DNA from: Spirosoma agri
GTDB lineage: Bacteria > Bacteroidota > Bacteroidia > Cytophagales > Spirosomataceae
Reading direction: 5' to 3'
DNA: 64,000 nucleotides
NCBI RefSeq assembly: GCF_010747415.1
Contig: NZ_JAAGNZ010000001.1
Span: 2,604,001-2,668,000, forward strand
The notes beneath the pieces are model-generated. The model was not told the DNA's origin. It searched no databases and saw only the letters and a list, made by a program, of their open reading frames with translations. Below, piece after piece: positions 18,636-28,638 of the stretch. Each line of letters starts with the position of its first letter. Position 1 is the stretch's first letter. A program made the position numbers and the translations under genes.

Positions 18636-20405
18636 ATGCGCAACAACACGCTTTGGTATATCGTATTGATCAGTCTGACGGCTGGGCTGGGGAGTCTGGC
18701 CGTTGGTAATTTCAGCCTCCCGCTCTCCAACGGGAATGATACCGATCAGTTCGAATACGTTGGCTATTTCTTCGGCAAAAACCTGACCCTCTGGCCATTC
18801 CCGCACCTCAACCTGTTCAATAACCAGTCCTTTTATCCGTACGGAATCAATCAGGTGTTTCTGGACTGGGGCTTCGAGCGTGACTACTGGTATTCACTCT
18901 GCTACCGCCTGTTCGACGGCGCTGGCCCTTATCTTCAATTCTATTACGTATATAGTTTGCTCGTTGCCGCTGTTGGCACGTTTACCCTGATCGTTCCGCG
19001 ATTCGGTCAGCCAAAGGCGTTAATGCTGTCCCTGATTGTGTCGGTATTTAATTTCTATGCGCTCTGGAAATTTCCCGAACACATGAATATCTGCGTCGAT
19101 CACTGGACGGTGCTGTGTATGGTCGCCACATACCGAATCTTGCTGGATGTGGTCGATCGGAAGACAATTTCGCTTTCTCAGTGGCTGGTGTGGATATGGC
19201 TGCATTTCGAAGTGCTGGGGCAGGAACTGGGTTACGTCGCCGGATTTGCGCTAACCTTGACAACGCTGACGGTACCTGTGCTGGCGGTGTTACTGGTCCA
19301 GCGGTTTCCGGTGCCGGGTCGTTGGCCAATACTTATCCGTGATTATGTGCGTGATCAGTGGGGTCGACAAGCGGGGCTTATCATCGGCTGTATCCTGTTG
19401 ATTGTCCTTAGCGCGTGGCTCTACCTGCCCCTGACGTTGCAAGTCGCGCTGACGGCCTGGCAATTTGATTTCGGCATCGTGCCGGAGCTTCGTGCCTGGT
19501 CGCATCCGTTGCGCTTGCTGATTCCGCACTTGCCGGGTATACACAGTTATGCCCTTCCCTACCAACAATGGCTAAAGGATTCGTTTGAAAGCTATGGACA
19601 GGGAAGTCCGGGTCTCTATCTGGTCATGCTGGCTGGTGTAGGCTGGTGGCAAATTCGCCGACGGGTAGCCTTGTGGTTACCATTGGTCACGATGCTGGTT
19701 TTGTGTTTGCTCTACCATCCGGTTCTGTTGCCGACGCTGAAAGTGTTTCCCTGGTTTAGCTTTAATCGGCATGGTGGGCGGTCCAGTCTGATTATCCCTG
19801 TTCTACTGGGCTTACTCGCGTTATCCGTGGCGTGGCCCCGGAAGCTGTTGGGTCAGATCGGGCTTGTAGTCTTGCTTGGGCTGCTGGGAGCCGAATGGTA
19901 TACCGGCTACCGTATGCGTTTGTTTATACCCGTTGATTTGGCATCTCAAAGCCTGTTGCGCTACTGCGCGGTGGTGAAACAACAACCCGGTGTCGCCGTG
20001 CTCGACTGGCCATTCTGTACCATCGGCGCGGATGGTGTGGGGGCGAAAGAGGGCCTCTGTCCGTACTACGACCGGCAAAATGCCGTGTTTACGTTTCGCC
20101 GTTTTTACGATAAACGGGCTGTCGGACAGTATTTTGGTCGGTTGCACCCCGATCAGATTCGGCCTTTTCTGCGCGATGGCTGGCCCCGCCTGCTGACTCC
20201 CGGCTACGCGTTTACGGCCCAGGACTGGCAGTTTCTCGATTCGTTCTTGCATACTAACAAGTTCGCCGGTATCAACCTGTATCCCGATCTGCTAACGCCC
20301 CCGCAGGTCGCCCAATTCTATCAGCGCTATGGTCGCCCGATTGCTGAAACGCGATTTCCGGCGGCTGGTCGGGTCGTGTTTATCCCAATTCACAGAAAAA
20401 GATAG
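18636..20405 (+). CDS. Large multi-pass membrane protein, GT-C-like
   Basis: 589 residues with about ten hydrophobic segments (for example IVLISLTAGLGSLAVG at the N-terminus, AGLIIGCILLIVLSAWLYL mid-protein) and a soluble C-terminal part of about 140 residues. The acidic first loop (NGNDTDQFEYVGYF) and overall plan recall GT-C glycosyltransferases or related lipid-linked sugar enzymes, but no diagnostic motif proves it. The ATG abuts the fabH stop codon with zero spacing, so the two are probably co-translated. Function is unknown; a lipid or envelope-glycan role is inferred from the neighbour. Confidence 0.8.
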   Translation: MRNNTLWYIVLISLTAGLGSLAVGNFSLPLSNGNDTDQFEYVGYFFGKNLTLWPFPHLNLFNNQSFYPYGINQVFLDWGFERDYWYSLCYRLFDGAGPYLQFYYVYSLLVAAVGTFTLIVPRFGQPKALMLSLIVSVFNFYALWKFPEHMNICVDHWTVLCMVATYRILLDVVDRKTISLSQWLVWIWLHFEVLGQELGYVAGFALTLTTLTVPVLAVLLVQRFPVPGRWPILIRDYVRDQWGRQAGLIIGCILLIVLSAWLYLPLTLQVALTAWQFDFGIVPELRAWSHPLRLLIPHLPGIHSYALPYQQWLKDSFESYGQGSPGLYLVMLAGVGWWQIRRRVALWLPLVTMLVLCLLYHPVLLPTLKVFPWFSFNRHGGRSSLIIPVLLGLLALSVAWPRKLLGQIGLVVLLGLLGAEWYTGYRMRLFIPVDLASQSLLRYCAVVKQQPGVAVLDWPFCTIGADGVGAKEGLCPYYDRQNAVFTFRRFYDKRAVGQYFGRLHPDQIRPFLRDGWPRLLTPGYAFTAQDWQFLDSFLHTNKFAGINLYPDLLTPPQVAQFYQRYGRPIAETRFPAAGRVVFIPIHRKR

Positions 20406-20539
20406 GTAGCCGTAACACGGTACGCAACGGGTTTTACGTTTTTGGCGTATAGATAAGTAAGACCAACTGGCTGACTGCGCATGAGATGATTCTGTACGAT
20501 TTTTTAGTGATCACCTCTTCCTGATTTTCGTACTATCTT

Positions 20540-21727
20540 ATGCGACGTTTTACTCCGTTCGCGACGCTCCTCAACGTCGCTTGTATTGGCCTTTGTGTGT
20601 TCGGATGCCAGACCGACAGCGAGGTAACGGCCCTTTCGACCGACTGTCTGGTGAAAGCGTCGACCACCAGTGGCCAGACCGTTTCCGGTGCCTACATCAT
20701 TACCTACCAGCCAACGACAACGCTGCCGGTTGCTCCCGGCGCTCGTGTTGCCGCTGCCGAAGTGTCGGCGGAACAATTGCTGACGACTTACCAGGTGGCC
20801 GATGCGCAGGTAGCCATACTTGGGTCGGATGAGCAGACCAGCTTTCTCGCCCACCTGACCACCGACGAAGTGGAACGGGTGCGGCAGAATCCGGCAGTAG
20901 CGGCCATTGAACCAGACCGAATCATGGCTATCTGTAACTGCGTCGATGTACAAACCTCATCGACCCTGCTCTGGAATATTCAGCAGACGGGCTACGGGCG
21001 GGGTGACCTGCAAACTGATAAAACGGCCTGGATTATCGATACGGGCATCGATCTGGACCATCCGGACCTGAACGTCGATACGAACCGCAGCCGGTCATTC
21101 GTGAGTGGTCAGACATCGGCTAACGATGAGAACGGGCACGGTACGCACGTTGCCGGGGTCGTCGGTGCCAAGAATAACAACGTTGGTGTGACGGGTGTTG
21201 CGTCCGGTGCGCGGCTGGTCGCGTTGCGGGTGCTCGACGAAGACGGTGAAGGCCGATTGTCGGGGATTATTCAGGCGGTCAATTACGTAGCGACGAATGG
21301 GAAATCGGGTGATGTGGTCAACATGAGCCTGGGTGGTGATGGCATATCCAACGCGCTTGAAAGCGCAATTTTGAAAGCGGCTAACGCGGGTATCCTGTTT
21401 GCCATTGCTGCGGGCAACGACAGTAAAAACAGCGATAATTACTCGCCCGCGCGGGTTAATCACGCCAACGTGTTTACCGTATCGGCCATGAACCAGAGCA
21501 ATCAGTTTGCTTCATTTTCTAATTTCGGGAGTAGCGTCGACGTATGTGCCTATGGCGTTCGCATCACGTCGACCTACAAAGATGGTAAGTACGCAACGCT
21601 GAGCGGTACATCGATGGCCGCTCCCCACGTTGCAGGCTTGCTTTACATTCGCGGCAGTAAGCTACCGACGCATGGCACTGTAACGGGTGATACCGATGGC
21701 AAACCCGACCCGATGGCGGGTGAGTAA
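20540..21727 (+). CDS. Subtilisin-family (S8) serine protease, lipoprotein
   Basis: 395 residues. Signal peptide with lipobox VFGC (Cys at about 23), an I9-type propeptide-like region (about 45-130), then the catalytic domain. The triad is complete: D167 (IIDTGIDLDHPDL), H200 (NGHGTHVAG) and S358 (LSGTSMAAPHVAG), with the oxyanion Asn in AAGND (about 293). No T9SS domain is present; the protein ends soon after the catalytic Ser region. A periplasmic or surface-anchored protease is likely. It is convergent with the nitrilase-fusion gene and shares a strong terminator with it. Confidence 0.93.
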   Translation: MRRFTPFATLLNVACIGLCVFGCQTDSEVTALSTDCLVKASTTSGQTVSGAYIITYQPTTTLPVAPGARVAAAEVSAEQLLTTYQVADAQVAILGSDEQTSFLAHLTTDEVERVRQNPAVAAIEPDRIMAICNCVDVQTSSTLLWNIQQTGYGRGDLQTDKTAWIIDTGIDLDHPDLNVDTNRSRSFVSGQTSANDENGHGTHVAGVVGAKNNNVGVTGVASGARLVALRVLDEDGEGRLSGIIQAVNYVATNGKSGDVVNMSLGGDGISNALESAILKAANAGILFAIAAGNDSKNSDNYSPARVNHANVFTVSAMNQSNQFASFSNFGSSVDVCAYGVRITSTYKDGKYATLSGTSMAAPHVAGLLYIRGSKLPTHGTVTGDTDGKPDPMAGE

Positions 21728-21895
21728 GCGGAGTTTGTTCCCGCAAAATTCTGGTACATCTGGTCGAGACTCCTGTTTCAACCCATTTACATTATCTGGA
21801 TCTGGTATGCCGCGCTAGCTTTGTAACGTGGACCTCTGGTCCGCATACTATGTTATTCGTTGTGACCAATAGCTCGAAGCGGCTATCATAAAAAG

Positions 21896-21925
21896 CCCCG
21901 CACTGGTTTTGATACCAGTGCGGGG
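21896..21925. terminator. Bidirectional 12-bp hairpin terminator
   Basis: CCCCGCACTGGT (21896-21907) and ACCAGTGCGGGG (21914-21925) form a perfect stem with a 6-base loop, flanked by A-rich and T-rich edges. It separates convergent genes. A partial third copy of the right arm (ACCAGTGCGG, 21941-21950) abuts the stop codon of the minus-strand gene. Confidence 0.85.
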
Positions 21926-21950
21926 TTAAACAAAACAAAAACCAGTGCGG

Positions 21951-23549
21951 CTAGTCGGCAACGACAATCAAGGGTGCAACCTCCTCCGGATCGTTTTCGG
22001 CGGCTGCTTTCCGTTGTTTGAGCGCCTTTCGACCTGCCTTCTTTAAGGTCACGTCGTAGAGGTCCGTCCGGCGATCTTTGAGCACCTGTACCGAACCGTG
22101 TTCGTGAAGTTCTTTCAACAGGCTCAGGTCAACGTCGGCAATAAGTACCATTTCGGTGTTCGTTGTCGCTTCGGCCTTCACCGCATTCGTCGGGAACTGG
22201 AAATCGGAAGGCGTAAACACGGCTGACTGCGCGTAGTTGATATCCATGTTGTGGACCTTTGGCAGATTGCCAACACAACCCGCTATGGCTACGTAGCATT
22301 CATTTTCGATGGCCCGTGCCTGCGCGCAGTGACGAACCCGCGAATACCCATTCTGCGTATCGGTGAGGAACGGCACGAACAGAATTTGCATGCCCTGCTG
22401 GGCCAGAATCCGACCCAGTTCGGGGAATTCGACGTCGTAGCAGATCAGCATACCGATTTTACCACAGTCGGTGTCGAACGCCCGGATTTCGTAACCGCCC
22501 ACCATCCCGTAGTGCTTCACCTCGTTCGGGGTGATATGAATCTTGCGGTACTCTTCCCAGGAACCATCGCGACGGCACAGGTAAGCGACGTTGTATAATT
22601 TTCCATCCTCATCAACGAGCGGCATACTACCCCCAACGATGTTGACATTGTAGGAGATGGCCAGCTCGCAGAGCTTTTCGCGGACGGGTTCGGTAAAGTC
22701 GGCCAGTTTACGAATAGCGACCGGTTCGGGCAGATCGTTGAAATCGGCCATGAGCGGTGTATTGAAAAACTCCGGCAGCACCATGAAGTCGGCCCGGTAA
22801 TCGCTGACCGCATTCACAAAGAACTCAACCTGATCCAAAAACGAATCCAGATTTTTGAACAGCCGCATCTGCCACTGGATCACGCCAAGCCGGATAATCG
22901 AATCCGTATGCGGCTTTTTGTCCTTCTCCGCGACGTAATAAATATTGATCCATTCGAGCAGCGTAGCGTATTCCTTTGACTCGGTGTCGCCGGGCAGGTA
23001 GCCGCGCAGGACTTTCCGGACGTGAAAATCGTTGGAAAGCTGAAACGTTAGGGTCGGGTCGTAAACTTCTTTCTGCTTTACCTTGGCAATGTACTCGCGG
23101 GGAGACAGTTCGTTGGCAAATTTATTGTAGTTCGGGATACGTCCTCCGGCCAGAATGCCTTTGAGATTAAGTTGTTCACAGAGTTCCTTCCGGGCATCAT
23201 ACAGCCGACGACCCAGCCGCAGATCGCGGTGGTCGGGGTGAACAAACACTTCGATACCGTACAGGTAGTCGCCCTCGTCATTATGCGTCTTGAAGGTGTA
23301 GCCGCCCGTAATTTCGTGATATGTATGATTATCGCCGAAGTTGTCATACTTCACCCGAATGGCCAGGGCAATAGCGACGACTTTACCATCGACCTCCACG
23401 CAGAACTGACCTTCCGGAAAGATAGAGAGCAGTTTTGTGATCGAGCTTTTCGGCCAGTAATCACCGCCAATACCGCTGTAGACCTCAATCATGGTTTCCT
23501 TGAGGTCGTGATAATCTTCTTTCTGTAATGTTCTGGTTTGTATATGCAT
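21951..23549 (-). CDS. GNAT acetyltransferase - nitrilase fusion protein
   Basis: 532 residues with two enzymatic domains. The N-terminal 210 residues are a GNAT domain (IEVFVHPDHRDLRLGRRLYD is the acetyl-CoA loop region). The C-terminal 300 residues are a carbon-nitrogen hydrolase with the Glu-Lys-Cys triad: VLPEFF, EEYRKIHITPNE and LICYDVEFPE. Such fusions recur in Bacteroidota and other phyla; a joint amidase/acyl-transfer reaction is plausible but the substrate is unknown. ATG 23547-23549 is consistent with the GNAT start. Confidence 0.9.
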   Translation of the reverse strand: MHIQTRTLQKEDYHDLKETMIEVYSGIGGDYWPKSSITKLLSIFPEGQFCVEVDGKVVAIALAIRVKYDNFGDNHTYHEITGGYTFKTHNDEGDYLYGIEVFVHPDHRDLRLGRRLYDARKELCEQLNLKGILAGGRIPNYNKFANELSPREYIAKVKQKEVYDPTLTFQLSNDFHVRKVLRGYLPGDTESKEYATLLEWINIYYVAEKDKKPHTDSIIRLGVIQWQMRLFKNLDSFLDQVEFFVNAVSDYRADFMVLPEFFNTPLMADFNDLPEPVAIRKLADFTEPVREKLCELAISYNVNIVGGSMPLVDEDGKLYNVAYLCRRDGSWEEYRKIHITPNEVKHYGMVGGYEIRAFDTDCGKIGMLICYDVEFPELGRILAQQGMQILFVPFLTDTQNGYSRVRHCAQARAIENECYVAIAGCVGNLPKVHNMDINYAQSAVFTPSDFQFPTNAVKAEATTNTEMVLIADVDLSLLKELHEHGSVQVLKDRRTDLYDVTLKKAGRKALKQRKAAAENDPEEVAPLIVVAD

Positions 23550-23596
23550 ATTTTTTTGATCGAGTGGGAAGTTGGCTTTTCGATGGTAGACGATGG

Positions 23597-24625
23597 CTAG
23601 TGGCTAACCGACACCACCATCCTCTTCTCCATTTCCGAGATCATCTCATCGGTCAGGTCCAGATGGGTTACGAAGCGCACGAGGTGCTTGCCAAACGTAA
23701 CGCCACGAATGCCTTTAACTTCCAACTGTGCAACGTAATCGGTTGCCAAGAGGTTTGCCGGGAGCCTAAAAATCACAATATTGGTGTCAATTGGCAGAAT
23801 TTCTTCCACTTCGGGCAGCTGTTCGAGGATAGCGCCGATCTTTCGGGCGCGGGCATGGTCAATTTTCAGGCGGTCTACGTGATGATCGAGGGCGTAGATA
23901 CCCGCAGCAGCCAGAAAACCAGCCTGCCGCCAGCCACCCCCCATCAATTTGCGGTAGCGTCGAGCCTGCCGAATCATATCGGCCTTCCCCAGCAGGAGGG
24001 ACCCCACCGGGCAGCCCAGTCCCTTGGACAGACAAATACTGATCGAATCGAAAAGCTGGCCGTAGGCTTCGGTTGGTTCGCCCGTTTCGACGAGGGCGTT
24101 AAAAAGCCGGGCCCCGTCGAGGTGTAGCAATAAACCGTGCTCATCGCACACGTGCCGGATGGCGGCAATTTCGGGTACGGTGTAGTAGCAGCCACCGCCT
24201 TTGTTGACCGTATTTTCTAGCACGACCAGACGTGATAGCGCTTTGTGCGGATCGGACGGGCTGTAGATGTACTCGCGGATGAGGTCGGGCGTGAGTTTCC
24301 CCCGTTCGCCGTGAGCCAGACTAACCGACGCCAGCGCGTTAACGGAAATGCCACCGCCTTCGTACTGATACACGTGCGACAGATAATCACAAATGACATC
24401 GTCGCCGGGTCGGGTGTGCGTACGAATCGCAAGCTGGTTGGTCATTGTTCCCGATGCGCAGAACAACGCCCCTTCCATGCCGAACAGCGCAGCCGCTTTC
24501 GCTTCGAGGGCGTTGACGGTTGGGTCATCGCCGAGCACATCGTCGCCCAATTGAGCGGAAAACATAGCCTCGCGCATGGCGGGCGTGGGTTGAGTAATGG
24601 TATCGCTACGCAGGTCAATAGTCAT
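23597..24625 (-). CDS. ltaE: Low-specificity L-threonine aldolase
   Basis: 342 residues of the beta-eliminating-lyase PLP family. The start [19 protein letters not shown], the [15 protein letters not shown] segment and the PLP lysine in [15 protein letters not shown] (about residue 200) are diagnostic. It cleaves threonine and allo-threonine to glycine and acetaldehyde. I chose ATG 24623-24625; a longer frame adds eight unconserved residues. Confidence 0.93.
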   Translation of the reverse strand: MTIDLRSDTITQPTPAMREAMFSAQLGDDVLGDDPTVNALEAKAAALFGMEGALFCASGTMTNQLAIRTHTRPGDDVICDYLSHVYQYEGGGISVNALASVSLAHGERGKLTPDLIREYIYSPSDPHKALSRLVVLENTVNKGGGCYYTVPEIAAIRHVCDEHGLLLHLDGARLFNALVETGEPTEAYGQLFDSISICLSKGLGCPVGSLLLGKADMIRQARRYRKLMGGGWRQAGFLAAAGIYALDHHVDRLKIDHARARKIGAILEQLPEVEEILPIDTNIVIFRLPANLLATDYVAQLEVKGIRGVTFGKHLVRFVTHLDLTDEMISEMEKRMVVSVSH

Positions 24626-24732
24626 AAAACAAAGGTCGCTCAGAATCAAATTGCGGACAACCCGACTGTGCTTGTTTCCGCTTTTTTATATCTTGGCCCC
24701 GCAAAATTGGCTTTGCTTAGCCTACTCATCGA

Positions 24733-25557
24733 ATGAATTCCGACGCATCCATCCAATCACCCCTCGATTTAGCCGCTATCACCCGCGATATGGTTACCAT
24801 TGCCACCGATGCCGGGGCCTTTCTGCTTCAGGAACGCAGCAAATTTCAGCGGGAAGCCATTGAATACAAAGGCGTCAATGATCTGGTGTCTTATGTCGAT
24901 AAGGAAACGGAAAAACAACTGGTTATCCGGTTGAAACAGGCACTCCCACAGGCTGGCTTTATCACCGAAGAAGGAACAACCGGTCAGGAGGCCGACCAAA
25001 CGGCTCTCAACTGGATCATCGACCCGCTCGACGGCACGACGAATTTTATCCACGGGCTGCCCGTCTTTTCGGTCAGCATTGGCCTGGCGCAGGGCAAAAC
25101 GCCCATTGCCGGTGTCATCTATGATCCCAACAGGAACGAATGTTTTTCGGCCTGGCAGGGTGGGGGGGCGTACTGCAATGGCAGCAAAATTTCCGTCTCT
25201 CCGGCAACGCAACTAGGGGATAGTCTGATCGCTACCGGGTTCCCGTACTACAGCTTCGACAAGATGCCGCAGTATCTGCAAATTCTGGAAGCATTGATGC
25301 CAAAAACGCACGGCCTGCGTCGATGGGGTTCCGCGGCTATCGATCTGGCCTACGTCGCCTGCGGACGATTCGAGGCTTTTTACGAATACAACCTTCACGC
25401 GTGGGATATGGCCGCTGGCGTTTTACTCGTCCGGGAAGCGGGCGGAATCGTAACCGATTTTGACGGGGGGGACGAATTCCTGTTCCGGGGCGATGTTATC
25501 GCGGGCTCGGGTATGCAACCTGAATTGTTAAGTGTCATTCAGACGTATTGGCAGTAA
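24733..25557 (+). CDS. suhB: Inositol monophosphatase family protein
   Basis: 274 residues. Metal-dependent phosphatase with ITEEGT, the WIIDPLDGTTNFIHG metal site (about 96-110) and the C-terminal WDMAAGVLLVREAGG. It hydrolyses inositol-1-phosphate or related sugar phosphates; SuhB-type members also act in rRNA transcription, which cannot be judged here. ATG 24733 lies in the divergent gap from the threonine aldolase gene. Confidence 0.9.
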   Translation: MNSDASIQSPLDLAAITRDMVTIATDAGAFLLQERSKFQREAIEYKGVNDLVSYVDKETEKQLVIRLKQALPQAGFITEEGTTGQEADQTALNWIIDPLDGTTNFIHGLPVFSVSIGLAQGKTPIAGVIYDPNRNECFSAWQGGGAYCNGSKISVSPATQLGDSLIATGFPYYSFDKMPQYLQILEALMPKTHGLRRWGSAAIDLAYVACGRFEAFYEYNLHAWDMAAGVLLVREAGGIVTDFDGGDEFLFRGDVIAGSGMQPELLSVIQTYWQ

Positions 25558-25627
25558 GAATGGTGCTTATGCTTGTACTTAAAAAAACACCATCCGACAC
25601 ACAAGCGAATCGGATACCGTAAAAGAT

Positions 25628-26170
25628 ATGCAGGATCAGGACGTATACAACCTTCGTTACCCCATCGGCGATTTTGCCTACGGGAGCGTCTTCACGTCGG
25701 AACAGACAAAGGGGCATGTATCAACCATTGCCGGGATGCCGGTCAAACTAACCGAACTCGTCGGTACGTGGAGCGATGATCGGCTCGACACACCCTATCG
25801 GCCCGACTGCTGGACAGTCCGGCAGGTGGTACACCACGTTGTCGATAGCCATATGAATGCGTACGTGCGCGTAAAACTGGCGTTGACAGAAAACAACCCG
25901 ACAATCTCGCCTTACGAAGAGGGCGAATGGGCTAAACTACCGGATTATGCCCTTGATATTACCCCATCACTGGTCATACTGAAGAACCTTCATCTGCGCT
26001 GGGTAGCTGTGCTGGAATCGCTCACCGACGACCAGCTGAAACGGACGTATTTTCATCCTGGTAGTCAGCGCCTGTTCCCACTATCGGAAGTGATCGGCAT
26101 GTATGCGTGGCACGGCGAACACCACTATCAGCACGTTTATCAACTCGCCGTCCGGAACGGTTGGCTATAA
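25628..26170 (+). CDS. YfiT/DinB-type bacillithiol transferase-like protein
   Basis: 180 residues starting DVYNLRYPIGDFAYG. The metal-binding His set expected for the YfiT/BstA group of the DinB superfamily is present: the HHVVDSH segment (about 75-82) and WHGEHHYQHV near the C-terminus. Relatives conjugate bacillithiol to electrophiles or were described as metal hydrolases. Bacillithiol synthesis genes are not in this window, so the thiol substrate is an inference. Confidence 0.88.
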   Translation: MQDQDVYNLRYPIGDFAYGSVFTSEQTKGHVSTIAGMPVKLTELVGTWSDDRLDTPYRPDCWTVRQVVHHVVDSHMNAYVRVKLALTENNPTISPYEEGEWAKLPDYALDITPSLVILKNLHLRWVAVLESLTDDQLKRTYFHPGSQRLFPLSEVIGMYAWHGEHHYQHVYQLAVRNGWL

Positions 26171-26306
26171 AATGATGTTGATCCGTAAGACATGGGGTGC
26201 TGGCTATACGATGTCGGACATAGAGTATTGAACAACAGGTGCTAACTGTATAAAATTCAGCCTCCTACAGCCGCCATCCAATGGCCAACCGTTGATCTAA
26301 ACAGTC

Positions 26307-26456
26307 ATGCAGGAACTGATCATTTTTCTGGTATTTGCCGTCGCGCTGGGCTATCTGGGGAGCCGGGCCTATAAGAGCTTCTTTAAAAAACAGGCTGGTT
26401 GCGGCAAAGGCTGTGGGTGTACTACTGACGCTAAGAAGAGCACTCTAACTACCTAG
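26307..26456 (+). CDS. FeoB-associated Cys-rich membrane protein
   Basis: A 49-residue protein: one N-terminal membrane segment (LIIFLVFAVALGYLGS) followed by the Cys cluster AGCGKGCGCTT and a short basic tail. This layout matches the small FeoB-associated Cys-rich proteins. No feoA or feoB lies in the window, so it is an orphan here. Its Cys motif could bind iron or another metal at the inner face of the membrane. Confidence 0.7.
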   Translation: MQELIIFLVFAVALGYLGSRAYKSFFKKQAGCGKGCGCTTDAKKSTLTT

Positions 26457-26513
26457 AAACGAATATCTGTTTACTTAGGTAACATTTTTGTAATCCGGTG
26501 GTTTGTTGTTGCA

Positions 26514-27902
26514 GTGAACGCGAAACGAATCATCGGATTTTTGGTTGTACTGGCGGTGCTGTACGCATCCGTAAGTTGTAAGCATGTTCGTCCCAAACCA
26601 CCCGTCACCCAGGATTTTGAGCCGCCCATTCCTGATCCGATCTCGTATGTTGCGGGCGATATAACGTTCAAAATCGCTGATCTTGAGCGGAAAATAAACA
26701 AATCACTTGGGGTTGTTCTTGTGCCCGAAGAGACGTTCGAAGGCAAAAAAGGAGAAGCCTGGCACTTGCGCGTCGAACGAACCGGGCCCGTAAAAATCAA
26801 CTACGCAAACCGGCAGGTGTCATTCTCCGCCCCCCTTCAGGTCTGGTACACCAATCCGATCGGGCTGAGTAAAAAACGTAAGAGTCGTCGGCTCTGTTCG
26901 CTGTCTGTCAACTTCGTGAGTCCGCTTTCCATTGCATCTAATTGGCGGTTATCAACGCGGTCGCGGTTCGAGAATTACCAATGGATACAACAGCCGACCG
27001 TGCGACTGCTGGGCGTAAAAATTGGAGTGACGAAATTGGCCGAAAGTATGCTCAACAAGCGAAAAGCCGACATCGAAGCCGCCATTGACAATGCGGTGCA
27101 TAGTGAGCTACGGCTCGACCGGCATATAAGCAAGATTTGGCGGGATATGCAAAAGCCGTTACGCATTGCCAAAAAGCCCGAAGAAATCTGGATTGTTCCC
27201 AAGCCGTTCAGTATTGCCGCTGCCCCGGTTTTTGGCGATAGCAAACGCATTACCGTACCCCTGCAAATTGCGTTTCGGGTCGATACCAAAGTCGGAGCCA
27301 TGCCTGTAGTCACGGAGCTGGAACGATTACCCCGCTTGTTGAGACGGGCCAAAATGCCGGAAGCGTCACGTCTGGCCGTAAGAGCATTCATTCCGTACGA
27401 AGATGCCAACCGGATCTTAGCCAAAGCCCTGGATAATCAGAACCTCAAGCTACCTGGTGGGAAAGTCAAGATCAAACGGGCTACGATTTATGGCGGTGGC
27501 CGGTCACTGATTGTGAAAACGGAAGTAGCCGGATCGGTCAACGGAACGTTGTATTTCCACGGACAACCCAGCTACGACACGCTGAACAATACATTGCAGG
27601 TCAAGTACCTTGACTTCGACGTAGACACGAAGGAGCGTCTGTTCGCTACTGCCGACTGGTTGTTGCACGACCACCTGCGCGATACGCTTCAGTCGGTGAT
27701 GGTTGTACCGCTTCGGCACGAGATTTCTGAACTCCCTAAAAAGATCGAAACGGCTTTCGCCCAAGGAGAAGCCGGACGAAAAACGTCGCTTGATATCAAT
27801 GCCTTTCGGTTGGTGCCGCAGCGGGTTGTTGTCCGTCCGGATGGGGTTCAACTGCTAATTAAAGTGGAGTCTAAAATAGCCGTTAAGGTCCGGAAGTTAT
27901 AG
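26514..27902 (+). CDS. DUF4403-family lipoprotein
   Basis: 462 residues. GTG start at 26514; no in-frame ATG is available upstream before a stop. Signal peptide ends in ASVSC (Cys at about 22). The DUF4403 pattern is visible: IPISYVAGDI..DLERKINKSLG near the start, paired ligand-like sections with ISKIWRDMQKPLRI and IWIVPKPFSIAAAPV, and a repeat of that plan in the C-terminal half. The family is common in Bacteroidota and has no known function; a lipid-binding tubular fold has been suggested for similar proteins. It may share a transcript with the FeoB-associated gene 57 bases upstream. Confidence 0.87.
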   Translation: MNAKRIIGFLVVLAVLYASVSCKHVRPKPPVTQDFEPPIPDPISYVAGDITFKIADLERKINKSLGVVLVPEETFEGKKGEAWHLRVERTGPVKINYANRQVSFSAPLQVWYTNPIGLSKKRKSRRLCSLSVNFVSPLSIASNWRLSTRSRFENYQWIQQPTVRLLGVKIGVTKLAESMLNKRKADIEAAIDNAVHSELRLDRHISKIWRDMQKPLRIAKKPEEIWIVPKPFSIAAAPVFGDSKRITVPLQIAFRVDTKVGAMPVVTELERLPRLLRRAKMPEASRLAVRAFIPYEDANRILAKALDNQNLKLPGGKVKIKRATIYGGGRSLIVKTEVAGSVNGTLYFHGQPSYDTLNNTLQVKYLDFDVDTKERLFATADWLLHDHLRDTLQSVMVVPLRHEISELPKKIETAFAQGEAGRKTSLDINAFRLVPQRVVVRPDGVQLLIKVESKIAVKVRKL

Positions 27903-27907
27903 TTCGT

Positions 27908-28561
27908 TTAACTTGGTTTCCAGCGCCACAGGTACAGGCTGGCTGTTGTCCGGTAAGGCCGCCAAGCGTCGGTAATCTGGTGTAACACCTTGTATAGGGC
28001 TTTTCCCGTGAGCCCATCCGTTTGTTCCGGGTAAGCCAGCATCATGCGCTGACGTATCACTAGGTCATCAATTGGAAATACGTCGGGCCGATCGAGTACG
28101 AACATCAACATCATCTCCACGGTCCAGCGACCAACCCCTTTAATCGGCAGCAGGTACGCGACAATCTCGTCGTCGGTCATTGCATCAAGACGCGCCCGAT
28201 CAAAAGCCGAAACGCCATCCGACTGGTTGAGTGAAAACTCCGCGACACTCTGCAAATACTTTATTTTCTGAAACGAGAGTCCCGCACTGCGTAATTCGTC
28301 CGTAGTTTTCAGCAGCAGAGCTTCCGGATGAGGATAGCCATCAGGAAACAGCGACCGGAACCGGGCGAAAATGGCATCGGCGGCCTTCACCGAAATCTGC
28401 TGCGAAACGATGCTTTCGAGTAACGCCAGATACACACGATCGGGCGCATCGGCGTGGGCGTTTCCTACTTTGGGCGCTGGTGTTTCCGCGATCAGGCGGG
28501 CCATGACAGGGTCCTGGGCTAAGTAATCGAGCGGTAGAAGGAAACTGGTTTCGGGTTGCAT
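27908..28561 (-). CDS. DNA-3-methyladenine glycosylase II-like protein
   Basis: 217 residues of the HhH-GPD superfamily. ESIVSQQISVKAADAIFARF, the helix-hairpin-helix LLPIKGVGRWTVEMML (about 140-155) and the catalytic Asp in VFPIDDLVIRQ are present. It removes alkylated bases from DNA in base excision repair. The C-terminal WRPYRTTASLYLWRW is the AlkA-type ending. No N-terminal Ada or transcription domain is present. Confidence 0.9.
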   Translation of the reverse strand: MQPETSFLLPLDYLAQDPVMARLIAETPAPKVGNAHADAPDRVYLALLESIVSQQISVKAADAIFARFRSLFPDGYPHPEALLLKTTDELRSAGLSFQKIKYLQSVAEFSLNQSDGVSAFDRARLDAMTDDEIVAYLLPIKGVGRWTVEMMLMFVLDRPDVFPIDDLVIRQRMMLAYPEQTDGLTGKALYKVLHQITDAWRPYRTTASLYLWRWKPS

Positions 28562-28638
28562 GAATGAACGGCTAATGCTACCAAGATAACCATTTTTCAG
28601 GTAAACTCATTGGCATTTTTGCTCATTACGGGCCAAAT

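Noticed and set aside
23528..24127. 199-codon plus-strand frame opposite the threonine aldolase gene
   Set aside because: Shadow of a strongly conserved gene; no family features of its own.
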